Assembly (NCBI GenBank): GCA_025786725.1
Contig: JAHLTZ010000016.1
Span: forward strand, 62,001 to 126,000
Source of the DNA: Syncephalis fuscata
Taxonomy: Eukaryota > Zoopagomycota > Zoopagomycetes > Zoopagales > Piptocephalidaceae
DNA length: 64,000 nucleotides
Reading direction: 5' to 3'
Shown: positions 1-14,299 of the stretch, in pieces
Layout of the letters: each line of letters opens with the position of its first letter
Numbering within the stretch: the stretch's first letter is position 1
Made by a program: the position numbers and the translations under genes
Notes under the pieces: model-generated
What the model was told of the DNA's origin: nothing
Databases searched by the model: none
Seen by the model: only the letters and a program-made list of their open reading frames with translations

Positions 1-369
1 AGTATGTTACATTGTTTATTTAAATGTTTAATATTATTATTAATATAATGGCCTATTACATTTAATTATATTCTATGGAAACGATACTAATATTATATTA
101 GATTAATGTTTATTGTAAATGATTATTTAAACACAATTCAATTTAATCAAATTATTACGATCGATTGCGTAAAAAGATTGCTGCCTGGTGGATTAAAATA
201 GATATTTACCAAAAATAAATTAAATTCAAATATCAATAAAATAAAACATTTTTCTTCTTTTTTATTTCTAATCGCTTTAGTTATCGTGTGTGCGTACACG
301 CTTGTGTTTGCGTGTCTGTACTGATTGGCGTCGTGCATTTCTATTTACTTCTTCTTCTTCTTGTTCATC
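1..369. other. AT-rich upstream region of PRP43
   Basis: No gene is visible. Very AT-rich sequence gives way to a short GT-rich stretch and then a CT-rich run (about 340-365) just before the PRP43 start, as expected for a promoter and 5' leader. The short open frames here lack an ATG or cover only this leader. Confidence 0.5.
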
Positions 370-3003
<2,634 letters not shown>

Positions 3004-3147
3004 TAGATGCGATGCATTATATAAATCAAAGCGCAAATTTACAATAAACACGCTATGATTGTATGTCAATTGAACAAATGAATGTATTTTAGTCAATAAT
3101 ATTAGTATAAAGCATAGCTGTTGTGTTAAATAGCTAAATAGTTTGTT

Positions 3148-4104
3148 TTAATTGCTTTCTTGCTCGTTTGTAAGTTGTTGTTGTTGTTGTTGATTCGCTT
3201 TCCATTCCTCGATACCTTCAACACCAATCTTGCCATCGATACTGACTCCGTCAAGTACCCGTTTTAACTCATCAAGACGTTCTTTACCTTGTACGTCATC
3301 AATACTATTTGATGAATCGCGGTAGTGGGATAGTAGATCGGTTAGTGTACGGGCATATGGCTTCTCTGGATTATTAAAGAATCCATCAATTTTTGCTTCC
3401 AAGTTGGCTTCTGTAACAAAATCGGCCGATCGATGAAACAGTTCAACTAGTGCGTCAGAACGTTGTCGTGATAATTCAGAACTACGGGCCAAGTAATTCG
3501 CGCGTCTCTCCTCCGACGTATCAATATCAATACGCTTTGGTTGACGTAGTGGCATACCAGAAATAGGTGAGAAAATACCTTGTGGCTCAGCAAACAACTT
3601 TTCGGGTGAGAAAGCATCGTTGCTTTTATCGTTGCTCATAGTAGTAGTGGTAGTAGCATGATTACGGCCATGCTTTCTATGGATTGCCGCGTGTTTTCTT
3701 TTGGCTGCTTGAACGCGTGCCAATTCGCGTTCTTGTCGTTCTAGACTTGCTTGCTTGCGATCAATCTCGGCAGTGAGTACATCACGCGCATATTGATGGC
3801 GTAATCCAGTCATGGCAGCACGCTGTTGAGCTGCTTCACCTTTACTGCGCTTTTGCTTCGAAGGTGTTGGTAGATCGGCGAGTTGACGATCGGGTTTAGG
3901 AGGTTCTGGCGCCCGACTACTCTTAGGTGGTGGATTAAATCCAGGTACGTAGCCATATCGGCCGTGTTTGTAATCTGGCTTTGACGTGTCATTAGAGCTA
4001 GCCGTTGTTGATTCGGAACGATATTGGCCCGCAAGCAAATAACGGCCCTCAATAGGAACGGTAGGTATACACCGTGACCAGTGACGGGTCGTAACACGAA
4101 TCAT
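3148..4104 (-). CDS. PET123: mitochondrial small-subunit ribosomal protein mS26 (PET123-like)
   Basis: Single-exon gene, 318 residues, convergent with PRP43 (145 bp between stop codons). The protein is basic, with a mitochondrial-type leader (MIRVTTRHWSR), a proline/lysine segment (about residues 45-90), a long charged helix (about 95-150), and a C-terminal block containing ADFVTEANLEAKIDGFFNN. That block resembles the ANEFIVTE..LLKKIDKVF region of yeast Pet123. Pet123/mS26 is a structural protein of the mitoribosomal small subunit. A short poly-Gln stretch near the C-terminus is encoded by GTT/CAA-type repeats. Identification rests on recalled family sequence and the helical layout; other mitoribosomal proteins are possible but less likely. 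Confidence 0.72.
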   Translation of the reverse strand: MIRVTTRHWSRCIPTVPIEGRYLLAGQYRSESTTASSNDTSKPDYKHGRYGYVPGFNPPPKSSRAPEPPKPDRQLADLPTPSKQKRSKGEAAQQRAAMTGLRHQYARDVLTAEIDRKQASLERQERELARVQAAKRKHAAIHRKHGRNHATTTTTMSNDKSNDAFSPEKLFAEPQGIFSPISGMPLRQPKRIDIDTSEERRANYLARSSELSRQRSDALVELFHRSADFVTEANLEAKIDGFFNNPEKPYARTLTDLLSHYRDSSNSIDDVQGKERLDELKRVLDGVSIDGKIGVEGIEEWKANQQQQQQLTNEQESN

Positions 4105-4189
4105 GACAATTTCAAAGAAGAAAGAAAGAAGAAAATAGTAAAATATTTAAATCAAAACTAAAAGAATAGTATCAATAAAATGTTAATAA

Positions 4190-4214
4190 CTAATTAATTA
4201 ATTAATTAATTAAA
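4190..4214. repeat. (TTAA)n simple repeat
   Basis: Short run of TTAA units between the mS26 start and the catalase stop. Low-complexity AT sequence only. Confidence 0.7.
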
Positions 4215-4399
4215 CGGTTACATGTACGGTTATTTAATTATCTATTATAGTTGCAATGCTTAATAGTGCTTTAATAGACTAAAAGAAAAAGACACAGTTA
4301 TGAATAGCATTCTTGCTATAGTAAAGCTAGTTGGATTAATCGCATATTGTATATATGTTATATATGTATATATACATTGCATGCCCAATCTTATTTAGT

Positions 4400-6055
4400 C
4401 TATTGCTTGACGCGAGTGGCCAATAAGCCTTGTTCAACACGACGACCGTATTCAGCATCAGCACGCTTAAAGTGAGCAAGCATACGATCTTGAATCGACA
4501 CCTTAGCGCCACCAAGCGCACCAACAATGTTAGAAATAAGTCGGCTCTTTTGGTCGGGTGTTTGTAAGCGGTAGAGTTGACCGGCTTGAACAAAGTCATC
4601 GTCTACTAGATCAACAACATGTCGGCCAGTAAAGCCGTTCAACTTCTCTGCCGCATGCATATCAGAGGCAACAGCAGTTTGTTGCGGTCCACTGAAGCTA
4701 TTAGGCTCATAGTTGGGTGCGACACCGCCATTGCCATTAACACTCATAAGACCATCACGTTGATGGTTGGCTACACGAGTAGCATATGGTGTATTAATAG
4801 GGATTTGGTGATAATTGACACCCAAACGATGACGATGCGTATCTGGATAGCTGAACAAGCGACCTTGAAGCATTTTATCGTGTGATACATCCATGCCAGG
4901 CACTAGATGGGATGGCGAAAAGGCGGCTTGTTCAACTTCAGCAAAGTAGTTTTCTGGATTACGATTCAATACAAATTTGCCGATTTGTTGGAGTGGATAA
5001 TCGCTATGAGGCCACACCTTAGTGACATCAAATGGATTCCAGCGGTAATGAGCTGCATCTTCTGGCTCCATTACTTGGACGTGGACAGTCCACGATGGAT
5101 AGTCGCCTCGTTCAATGGCCTGGAAGAGGTCTTGTGTGGCGTAGTCGGGATTGTTACCAGCCAATTTACCAGCTTCTTCAGCTGTAAAGTTCTTAATACC
5201 TTGATCGGTCTTGAAATGCCACTTGACGTATTTGAACTTGCCCTCAGCATCAACCATCTTAAGCGTATGGCTAGAAAAGCCATCCATATGACGGTATCCC
5301 TATAAACAACAACGGCCATTAGTCAGTAACCTGAATATGGCCATCAGTATTGATAACCTACATCCGGAGTACCACGGTCAGAGAAAAGAATAGTAACTTG
5401 ATGAATAGACTCTGGTACTAGACTAAGGAAATCCCAGAACATATTTGGATCGGGTAAATTAGTTTGTGGATTACGCTTTTGAGTGTGAATAAAATCTATT
5501 AATATTAATAAATGTTAATTGATGTTAATTGTTATTTACTAATCAGTGTAATCTACCTGGAAACTTGGATGGATCACGAATAAAGAACACAGGCGTGTTA
5601 TTACCGACCATATCCCAGTTGCCTATAATTAATGCACATCCATTAGTATTGGCAATTTAGTTAACCATCAAATCACCGCACTATATTGTGCAATACTTAC
5701 CTTCTTCGGTATAGAATTTAAGAGCAAAGCCGCGTGGATCACGAGCTGTATCGGCTGAACCTTTCTCGCCACCTACCGTCGAGAAACGAGCAAAGACAGG
5801 TGTACGCTTGCCAACACGGTCAAGGAATTTGGCGCGGCAAATATTGGAAAAGTCGTTTGTTACTTCAAAATAACCATGGGCACCGGCGCCCTTGGCGTGG
5901 ACTACACGTTCTGGAATACGCTCACGGTCAAAGTGGGCCAGCTTATCAATCAAGTGGAAGTCTTGAATAAGAACTGGACCATCGGCACCAGCGGTCATAG
6001 ACGTCTGGTTATTGTCGACGGGATTGCCGTTACTAGTAGTAAGCGTGGAGCTCAT
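4400..6055 (-). CDS. catalase (small-subunit, haem)
   Basis: Monofunctional haem catalase that degrades hydrogen peroxide. Four exons on the minus strand: 5701-6055, 5557-5622, 5362-5495, 4400-5299, giving 484 residues, typical of clade-3 small-subunit catalases. Visible: active-site segment [20 protein letters not shown] with the distal His, the conserved [16 protein letters not shown] region, [28 protein letters not shown], and the proximal haem-ligand motif [14 protein letters not shown]. The C-terminus ends in VKQ, so there is no canonical SKL-type peroxisomal signal; location may be cytosolic or depend on an internal signal. Start chosen at the ATG that opens the only uninterrupted N-terminal exon. 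Divergently arranged with the carboxypeptidase Q homologue. Confidence 0.97.
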
Positions 6056-7170
6056 GGTTTCAATAAAGAGGGCCGATAGACGTGGGGCGTAAGTGTTTAA
6101 TCAGCAATATGGCTGTACAAGTAAGTAAGTGGTAACAATAACCAAAGTAAGTAGAAGAAGAAGAATGAGTGAGTGAGCAGTGGAGGGATACGTAGGCACG
6201 ATAAAAGGCGCCTTAGTATAGCTGTATCTGTGTTAGTGTCGGTGTCGGTGAGTGTGTGAAAATAAACATAGAGCAAACTAGCTTTACTGTAACTACAATT
6301 ACTACAAGTTATTACTGTGTGTGTGTGTTAGCAACAAGCACTACACCTGTGGAACTTATACAGCCGAGTTCCAATCATATTACGTCTTTCTCTCGTGCTA
6401 TAGGCGATACATCCAAATACGGATCCGGGTTTACCGCGATATGTTTGCTAATGTCTCAACTACTCCGTCGATGTTATGCCACTCGGTTAGTGAGAAGCCG
6501 ATCTGTATCCGATTTGTTTCGTTTATTATTATCACGTGTCTAGAACCATTTAGCGTAAATGAACTCATTAATCCATAAAAAATAATGTTTTTTAATATCT
6601 TAACATATTGAACTGTATTTTAATTGGTTTTAATTGGTATTGCTATAAATTGAATTTATTAAAGTAAATTGGCATCAATATATCTTTAAATCAATGCTGC
6701 TTACTTAATTATTCAAATACTTGGCTTATTATTTAAATGATGGTAATTAATGTAAACTAAGCATAAACTTGAAGGTACATAATACAAGAAGTAAATATTC
6801 ACGTAGGACTAAAATAAAACGTGTAATGATCTGGAATATGCAATATTAAGCTATGAATATGAAATCGTACTACAACTATTGGTTATTATTGATCAATTTA
6901 AAGTATTAAAATAATAAATTACTATACTTATTATAGAACTATAAACTGTGATCTATCAATATATTAATCGTCATCGTCACTGTGACCTCTTTAACTGTTG
7001 GTTACCAGTTTATTATTGGCACAATACGTACAATAGCTTCAATTATTTAGTATAATACTGTATTGTGCCACTCTTTCCTCCACAACAATAGCTCAGCTCA
7101 TTTCCATTTGTCTACGTCGCTTTTTGTTTCCATAACAGTATAACGTTGTATTGGTGTGTTTGTCGCTAAT
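6056..7170. other. intergenic region between divergent genes
   Basis: Shared upstream region of catalase (minus) and the carboxypeptidase Q homologue (plus). It holds AG-rich and TGTG-rich stretches near the catalase start. The two overlapping short open frames around 6256-6578 lack family features or splice context and I do not call them. Confidence 0.5.
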
Positions 7171-9483
7171 ATGGAAGATCACGAAAAAACACCTTTACTA
7201 CCGAGTTATAATGACTCTCCTGCTACAGTAATTCCTATGCCATCAAATGAACACTTGCTCGACGATGACGACGACGACGACCAAGCCTCGGTACAATCGG
7301 TGGTGCCGATTCACCAGCCAAAGCCTATTTATCCAGCAGCAACGCCAATCAGTGCAGACCATAGTCGCAATTCGCCATCGCATCCTTCATTAGTAGGCGG
7401 CCACAATCCAGGTATTTTAGGAGGTGCTGGAGCAATAGCAACTCCTCCACCGCGTAACAATACGCCACGGCTACTGCGTCAACGAGATCGATTCCGCTCG
7501 AATAGACCGTCAGCTCGCAATGTATTCTCCTGTCTAGGCGTTACACTACTTATATTTTTCCTCTATCTTACAGTGACATCACTGATGCATCCACCGCCTA
7601 TGGGACCAGGCCGCAAGTCTGGTATTGATGTTGGTGTACGTCATATATTCGATGAAACATTAAATTCGCGGTAAGCTATGGCTAGTTATATAATAGAAAT
7701 TGCGTTAATTGGTTATAATAATAGACGTGTATGGGATCGATTGGCCGAAATGACTGATTTATATGGGCCACGTATTATTGGCTCAGAAGCATTGGAAAAG
7801 GTAAGTAAATATTTAATAATTTACAATGCTAATATGATATGTAGAGTATTGATTGGATGGTGACAATGATGGAAAGTGATAATTTAACTACAATGACAGA
7901 AGAAGTTGAGGTGATTTAATTAAATGGATTGATATTATAGTGTACTCTATTAATATTAATATTGACAATATATAGGTTGATTATTGGCAACGAAATGAAG
8001 AGTCAGCTGTACTTATTTTGCCCACTCGTCCACCTAAAAAACTGGCTATGCTTGGTCTAGGTGGATCAGTTGGCACAGGACCTGAGGGTATTGAAGCAGA
8101 AGTGGTTGTTGTAGATGATATTGCTCAATTGGCAACGATGGGCAACGATACGATATCTGGTAAAATTGTTCTTTTTGATACAGTTTGGAAGAACTATCAA
8201 ACAACGGTGCCTTCACAATCTCGCGGTGCTTTAGAAGCAGAGAATTATGGTAAATAGTAAAGTAAATAATAGTTTAATTAAATAGTTTTAACACTATTAT
8301 ATTGTTAGGTGCAAAGGCTGTACTTGTACGATCGGTTACTCCATATTCACTTGGAACGCCACATACAGGTCAGATGTCCCCATCGAGGTAATTAAACACG
8401 CCAAAACCTGATATCTAGTTAACGCTATATAATCTAGTATTCCAGCTGCAGCTATTACAACAGAAGATGCAGACTATATACGGCGAGTTTACAATCGCTA
8501 TTTAACCGCCCAAAATGACACCTCGCCATTCAAGGATGATTTTGTTGCACCTCGTGTTAAACTAATGATGGGAGCAACACTTGAGCCAAATGGACGCAAG
8601 ACACGTAATATTATTGCAGAGGTAAAAGGACGAATTCATCCAGAAGAAGTGGTTATTATTAGTGGCCATATTGATTCGTAAGTAATAGAATAGACGTACA
8701 ATGACTTTTGCTAACACATTAATAGCTGGGATGTGGGATCTGGTGCGGTCGATGATGGTGCTGGCTTTTTTATTGCTTGGGAAGCATTGCGTGCTATATC
8801 CACCTATGCTATGGCACCACGTCGAACAAGTAAGTATAATGCACTAGATCTATAGCATTAGAAGCTTATTACTCTATAGTACGTGTTGTTGGCTGGACGG
8901 GCGAAGAGACGAAGCAATGGGGAGCCCATGCTTATATGAATAGCCATAAAAAGGAAATACCCAATCACGTATTTGCTCTTGAATCGGATACTGGCGTGTT
9001 TACACCATGGGGTATTATAGCAACAGGTACCGACCATTCAATGGCTATTCTTCACGAAGTCGGTGAACGGTTCCTCAGTGGCGTGGGAGGCGGCAATGTT
9101 AGTAGAACAGGTATGTAGCTATCTAATAGATTACGGCCATGCTAATGATCATAATTAGATGTAGGGGAAAGTGATCTGGGTCCATTAGCCAAAGCTGGTG
9201 TTCCTTGTGCCGGTTTCTTTAGTATAGATCCTATTACACGTAATGCGCCCACTACAGCTGGTGTGGAAACCTATTTCCGCTACCATCATTCGTAAGTTGC
9301 ATTGTCCATTAAACGATCGCCTATTCATTATGCAATGATGATAGAGAAGCCGATGTCGTTTCGGTATTAAAACCGGAAGAATTGGCTGAAGGGGCAGCAA
9401 GTATAGGCACATGGGCCTATGTAGTGGCCGAGATGGAGGACCGTTTGGACCGTAACGAATCTGATGAGGTGCAGGAATTATAA
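7171..9483 (+). CDS. membrane-anchored M28 metallopeptidase, carboxypeptidase Q-like
   Basis: Zinc metallopeptidase of family M28, closest in motif layout to carboxypeptidase Q (plasma glutamate carboxypeptidase). Ten exons: 7171-7670, 7725-7800, 7845-7910, 7976-8249, 8309-8387, 8438-8677, 8726-8829, 8880-9110, 9159-9291, 9345-9483; 613 residues. The cytosolic N-terminus (about 1-115) is disordered and holds a run of Asp. One membrane segment follows (about 121-142, LGVTLLIFFLYLTVTSLM), giving a type II topology with the peptidase domain lumenal or extracellular. Zinc and catalytic motifs: GHIDSWDVGSGAVDDGAG (His, Asp, bridging Asp), WTGEET (general-base Glu), ALESDTG, and a late YHH. Human CPQ is secreted, so the transmembrane anchor is a difference. 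The intron after 7910 uses a weaker GTGATT donor. Confidence 0.9.
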
Positions 9484-9984
9484 CAATTTGATTTGCGAAA
9501 AGCAATTAAGTTTGTTGTAGTATGAAGAATATATAAAATATATTGTTGTCATTATTATAACATATGAAGTTGAAAATAAATAGCTAGCAATTAACGTTAA
9601 ACGCAGTATAAATTAAACAATTTATATATTATATTTAGTTGGGCAAGTTTGTTTGTATTACTGTAGTAAAAAAGCTAAATTGATTGATTGTAAAAGATTC
9701 TGCTGCACTTGTACAATTTAGCGAGTACGAATGTTTACGCTATTTGCACAAGCGCTCACCTTTATCGGTCAATCGAATAAACAACCCGGATGCAGTGTTG
9801 AATCTAAATTGATTATAAATAAAACTTATTGTGATCCGGATAGACTCACTTTTCTATTTGATCAGCGCCTAGCATGTCCCAAACTAGATATTGGTTTTGA
9901 ATCAGTGTAGCGCGTCGTAGCTGCTTTCCGACTACTTGCTATTAAACGTGCATTAGTAATTATGAATAAAATTAGAATAAGCAA
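9484..9984. other. intergenic, no gene seen
   Basis: Convergent 3' region between the carboxypeptidase Q homologue and STK19. AT-rich, with no convincing open frame, RNA gene or repeat. Confidence 0.5.
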
Positions 9985-10903
9985 TCAATAGCCTACATCC
10001 ATAGGTGCTTGTCGATAACGACGACGACGTAGCCATTGTGCCAACTCACGTCGACCATTGCGTAATTGTACGGCAAATCGGCCAATATTCGGTATTGATA
10101 GACCGTAGGTATCTGAGCCCATAGTAACAAGAAATCCTGATGCTACAAGCAAACTTAACTGCTCATCAGCATTTTTTAAGTAACGACGTAGCGTTTGTTC
10201 GTTCAACAAACATTCAAATAGTGCACCACTCGTAGCAGCTTTACCTAAACTTTCTATTAATCGTTGCTATTGTTAGTAAACAATAATTTGTTTTGTTTCG
10301 TTAACATTTACCTAATGCCTCGCGACAATCGGCACTAGTACTTGGGCGTGAACAAGCTTTTTGAATTAATTGATTAAAATCGGTTGACCGCATTATAGCT
10401 TGTTCCTCTTCCTCAGCACCCACACTTAAACCAACAAAGTGGCCACTTTTAAAAAGGCGATCCTATAATACATTTGATGAATATGATGGTCAGCATTGCA
10501 GTACTTACAATTGTGCGATCGATATTAGTGGCATCCAGCGCTGCTATGCCATTATTGTCTTCGTCTGTTACTACATATAGTTGGTGTCGAGTAAATAATC
10601 GAGGTAGAGTTGTATCGACATTGCTTTTCTTTAAAATTTCTTTAGGATGTATACGACTATTAATAGTTGATTAATGAATTTGGTCAATTCTCCTTCAATA
10701 GCATTGTTGTTTGATTGCTTTAATAATGATCGATCAGCATGATTATCTTGGTGATGATGAGTATTATTTTCTTCAAAATCATTTCCGATATTGTCTAATG
10801 CTTTAAATCGCTTTGATGGAATAGCTACGGGTTCGGTTGTGATGCTATCATTTTTACTTGTTCCAGAATCTAGTATACTGGGACTTATTGAACGCTTGCT
10901 CAT
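9985..10903 (-). CDS. STK19: STK19-like winged-helix protein (probable 1-nt sequence error)
   Basis: Homologue of STK19, a tandem winged-helix protein now tied to transcription-coupled nucleotide excision repair rather than to kinase activity. Minus-strand exons: about 10640-10903, about 10509-10640, 10312-10462, 9985-10253. Family features: DTTLPRLFTRHQLYVVTD, a helical middle with IDRLFKSGHFVGLS, and the C-terminal winged helix GFLVTMGSDTYGLSIPNIG followed by RF plus a basic tail RELAQWLRRRRYRQ. The N-terminus (MSKRSISPS, then PSKRFKALD) looks like a nuclear signal. Between about 10636 and 10665 the frame must shift by one base; no GT donor of matching phase exists upstream, so an intron does not explain it. 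One extra T in the run at about 10636 would restore a continuous frame. Confidence 0.8.
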
Positions 10904-11622
10904 TGTATATCACTAAAAGATGACGGATAGACAGTAATTAAAATAATAAAAAATGAAAGGGGAGAAGATACCAGCTGATGAATAATGTGGCAATGCTGTA
11001 GTAATATGTATGACAATTAGTCATCACCATTCTATAAACAATAACGTTTACATCACATTATGGCTAATACCATCAACAATCCTATTTTTACTGCATCTAT
11101 ACTTAGCCTTTGTGATTAGCAGTTGTAATATATTCATGATTTTTATGATAGATAATATACAACAATTTAACACCACTATACACCAGATTTCTAATCAATA
11201 TTTATTACATTATAACCAAATATTATTTAGCAAAAAGTAGAATGAGAAGCGAGTTGATAAAGTACAATTCTAGCAGTAAGTTGGCATGATTTATCTAAGC
11301 TACAGCAATGACAAACACAAAATACTGTTTGGTGGATACACTGTAAACATAATTTATATAAAAATACAGCCATTATAAAGAATATCATGTGGCCACAACT
11401 TACATCCATTAAAATATATTATAGAATTTTATGTAAGCAAATACTGCGTTGTCCACTGAAGCTGGAGTATACATTATTGGCGTATACGATAATAACATCA
11501 ATTGTTAATTACTGTTGGTAATTCTGGTGTCTATATAAGTATATAATTATGTGATTGTACCATATAATCTTAATAAAATAACTAGTGTTACGTAATAATA
11601 ACAACATAAACTAGCTAGCTTT
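10904..11622. other. intergenic, no gene seen
   Basis: AT-rich stretch between STK19 and the first palindrome. A 60-codon Cys-rich minus-strand frame near 11227-11409 contains a GTAAGT right after its second codon and has no family features; I do not call it. Confidence 0.4.
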
Positions 11623-13376
11623 TAAGAATACCGCGTTCCCAAGAGAAAATAGGATGAGAGATGGTGCGTGTGCTTTACGAGTATTTAAACAATTACATTA
11701 GACACATAGAATAACGAATTCAAATCGCTATACGTAGCAGCTGCTTTTATTGATATTCAGAAGCTCAAAAATGCTGCGCGTATATACAATAAGATAAAAA
11801 AAAGAATTGCTTTATTATAATTTATATGGCTGTTGAGCAGTGCAATATGTAACTACGCTGTTTAAACCAATGTTTAGCTTTTTAGTAAAGTTGAAAGAAT
11901 AGTAAGAAAGATGGTGTTTGTTAAATAACAATAGAAAAGAAGTAAATAAGCATTATATTATTAATTGGCCACGTGCTAATATATTCGTTATTTAGACTGA
12001 TGGCTATATTATGATGATAATTGTCTTAGTAATGTTTGCAATTACCACATTCCTGTGGCGTAAAATAATGGATAAAAAGATATAATATTAGTCACAATTA
12101 TAACAATAACTTTACGTATAATCAAGCAAACTGCATGATATTTTGCACAAGCATGCACATGACATACAGACAACTATTAGCGAAGTATACCGTAGTTGTG
12201 TTGCGGTATAGACCAATGGTTGCGATAATACGCTAATAAATGTGCAAAAATGGCCGTTTTTTGCCATTTATGGCTTGTGTAAACAAAATACAGCAAAATG
12301 ATTGCTGGATTCGAGTTGTCCATGCTTAGTTATACACATTGGTATGTTTTATAGAACAATGATTTTTGCAAAAATGTTGGCCAAAAATGCAATTTACGTA
12401 ATATTTGCTAACAAAAACCTAAGTTATATGTATATCAGTAGCATAAATTGCCACTTTACAGCAATATTTCTGCATATTAAATTGCCATTATGCTTGTTTT
12501 GGCGTTGTGAATGCTTTAATTTACTTTATGCCAATTTGATTTTTAATATTAAAATCTTTAAAATCGTATAACTTTAATTGCTTTTGTTAGCAAATATTAC
12601 GTAAATTGCATTTTTGGCCAACATTTTTGCAAAAATCATTGTTCTATAAAACATACCAATGTGTATAACTAAGCATGGACAACTCGAATCCAGCAATCAT
12701 TTTGCTGTATTTTGTTTACACAAGCCATAAATGGTAAAAAAACGGCCATTTTTGCACATTTATTAGCGTATTATCGCAACCATTGGTCTATACCGCAACA
12801 CAACTACGGTATACTTCGCTAATAGTTGTCTGTATGTCATGTGCATGCTTGTGCAAAATATCATGCAGTTTGCTTGATTATACGTAAAGTTATTGTTATA
12901 ATTGTGACTAATATTATATCTTTTTATCCATTATTTTACGCCACAGGAATGTGGTAATTGCAAACATTACTAAGACAATTATCATCATAATATAGCCATC
13001 AGTCTAAATAACGAATATATTAGCACGTGGCCAATTAATAATATAATGCTTATTTACTTCTTTTCTATTGTTATTTAACAAACACCATCTTTCTTACTAT
13101 TCTTTCAACTTTACTAAAAAGCTAAACATTGGTTTAAACAGCGTAGTTACATATTGCACTGCTCAACAGCCATATAAATTATAATAAAGCAATTCTTTTT
13201 TTTATCTTATTGTATATACGCGCAGCATTTTTGAGCTTCTGAATATCAATAAAAGCAGCTGCTACGTATAGCGATTTGAATTCGTTATTCTATGTGTCTA
13301 ATGTAATTGTTTAAATACTCGTAAAGCACACGCACCATCTCTCATCCTATTTTCTCTTGGAAACGCGGTATTCTTA
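11623..13376. repeat. palindromic element 1: ~794-bp inverted repeats around a 165-bp spacer
   Basis: The left arm (11623-12416) and right arm (12582-13376) are near-perfect reverse complements, differing at only a few bases plus a 1-nt difference in a T run. They flank a unique spacer (12417-12581). The inner ~310 bp of each arm and the spacer are shared with the second palindrome; the outer ~485 bp are not. An 89-codon open frame crosses the arm and spacer but begins at TTG and has no family features. No transposase is present, so this is either a non-autonomous fold-back element or an inverted duplication. A unique spacer and arm divergence argue against a simple hairpin-read artefact. Confidence 0.92.
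12107..12891. mobile_element. shared palindromic core, copy 1
   Basis: About 785 bp made of a 310-bp arm, a 165-bp spacer and a 310-bp arm, matching 16015-16800 closely. Both ends carry TAAC..TTACGTATAAT..AAGC. The spacer lies in the opposite orientation to that of the other copy. Repeated occurrence with shared boundaries suggests a fold-back mobile element, but no coding capacity or target-site duplication is evident. Confidence 0.6.
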
Positions 13377-13427
13377 TACAAAAACAGTCACACCATGTGG
13401 CTGGTGCAAAAATTTAACGATGCAAAA

Positions 13428-13499
13428 TGGAGGTAACGGGGTTTGAACCCGTGGCCTCTCGCATGCAAAGCGAGCGCGCTACCACTGCGCTATACCCCC
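13428..13499 (-). tRNA. tRNA-Ala(TGC)
   Basis: 72-nt cloverleaf on the minus strand. Acceptor stem GGGGGTA pairs with TACCTCC (one G-T). D arm GCGC/GCGC, anticodon stem CTCGC/GCGAG around loop TTTGCAT (anticodon TGC), and a T arm with GGTTCAAACC. Discriminator base A. No intron. It lies just outside palindrome 1. Confidence 0.96.
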
Positions 13500-14299
13500 A
13501 TGGGAAAGCACCTGCTTGCAATTTTACAATTTTTTAAATATATATTCCTATTTTTATTTTTATTTTATTTACTTTTTATGTTGACTTTTTAAACAGTTAG
13601 TTTTACTATATAATTCACTAGTATTTACCCCCAAAATACTAGTTTTTTTTATGTATATTATGTTGTTATTTCAATTTAATGCTAGTAATATATTGTATAA
13701 ATATAAACATAATTTATTTTTAGTTATTTGACACAGCAGTTTATAACATACATTTTTAATTATTCATAATACAATTTGACTAATAATTTAAAAATAGTAA
13801 TTTAATTAAAAAGCTTCATCGATTTTGCATATAATTATAATTATATACTATTCAGAAATATTAAAATTACTTGTATACAAATCTAATGATAATTGATACT
13901 AGTTTGCTACTTAATCTTGCCACTGTTTACAGATAATTTGAATAAACAAGTGTATATAATAACAATTGTATAGAAACTAGAAACAAATACGATTTAGCAA
14001 TGCGGTAGTATTAGTTTGCAATCGTATTATACATATAGGTATATTTGATCAATCATATCGATGCTAATGTTAATAAAATAGTATTTAGCTAATTGTTACT
14101 TTATTAGTATAGCCATTCTTTAAATGTTAGCAACAAATAAATCAATCAATTAAATGGAGTTGCTAAAACCATATTAGTTTATCCTGCATGAGTTGGTCGA
14201 ATCAAATGACGAAAGTGAAGTAACAGTGCGATCTAAAACAGCACGAATGCGGGGAGGGGGAGGCCAATTTGTTTCGTTTTTATTCTCGTATCCTTTCAA
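13500..14299. other. intergenic, no gene seen
   Basis: Strongly AT-rich region between tRNA-Ala and the acidic unknown protein, with several A/T runs. Nothing further recognised. Confidence 0.5.

Noticed and set aside
6256-6578. Two overlapping ~90-codon frames upstream of catalase
   Set aside because: No homology, unusual composition, and position inside a promoter region.
12302-12571. 89-codon open frame in palindrome 1 and its counterpart in palindrome 2 (16360-16605)
   Set aside because: Both begin at TTG, differ at the C-terminus because the spacer is inverted, and show no family features; they are by-products of the shared repeat.
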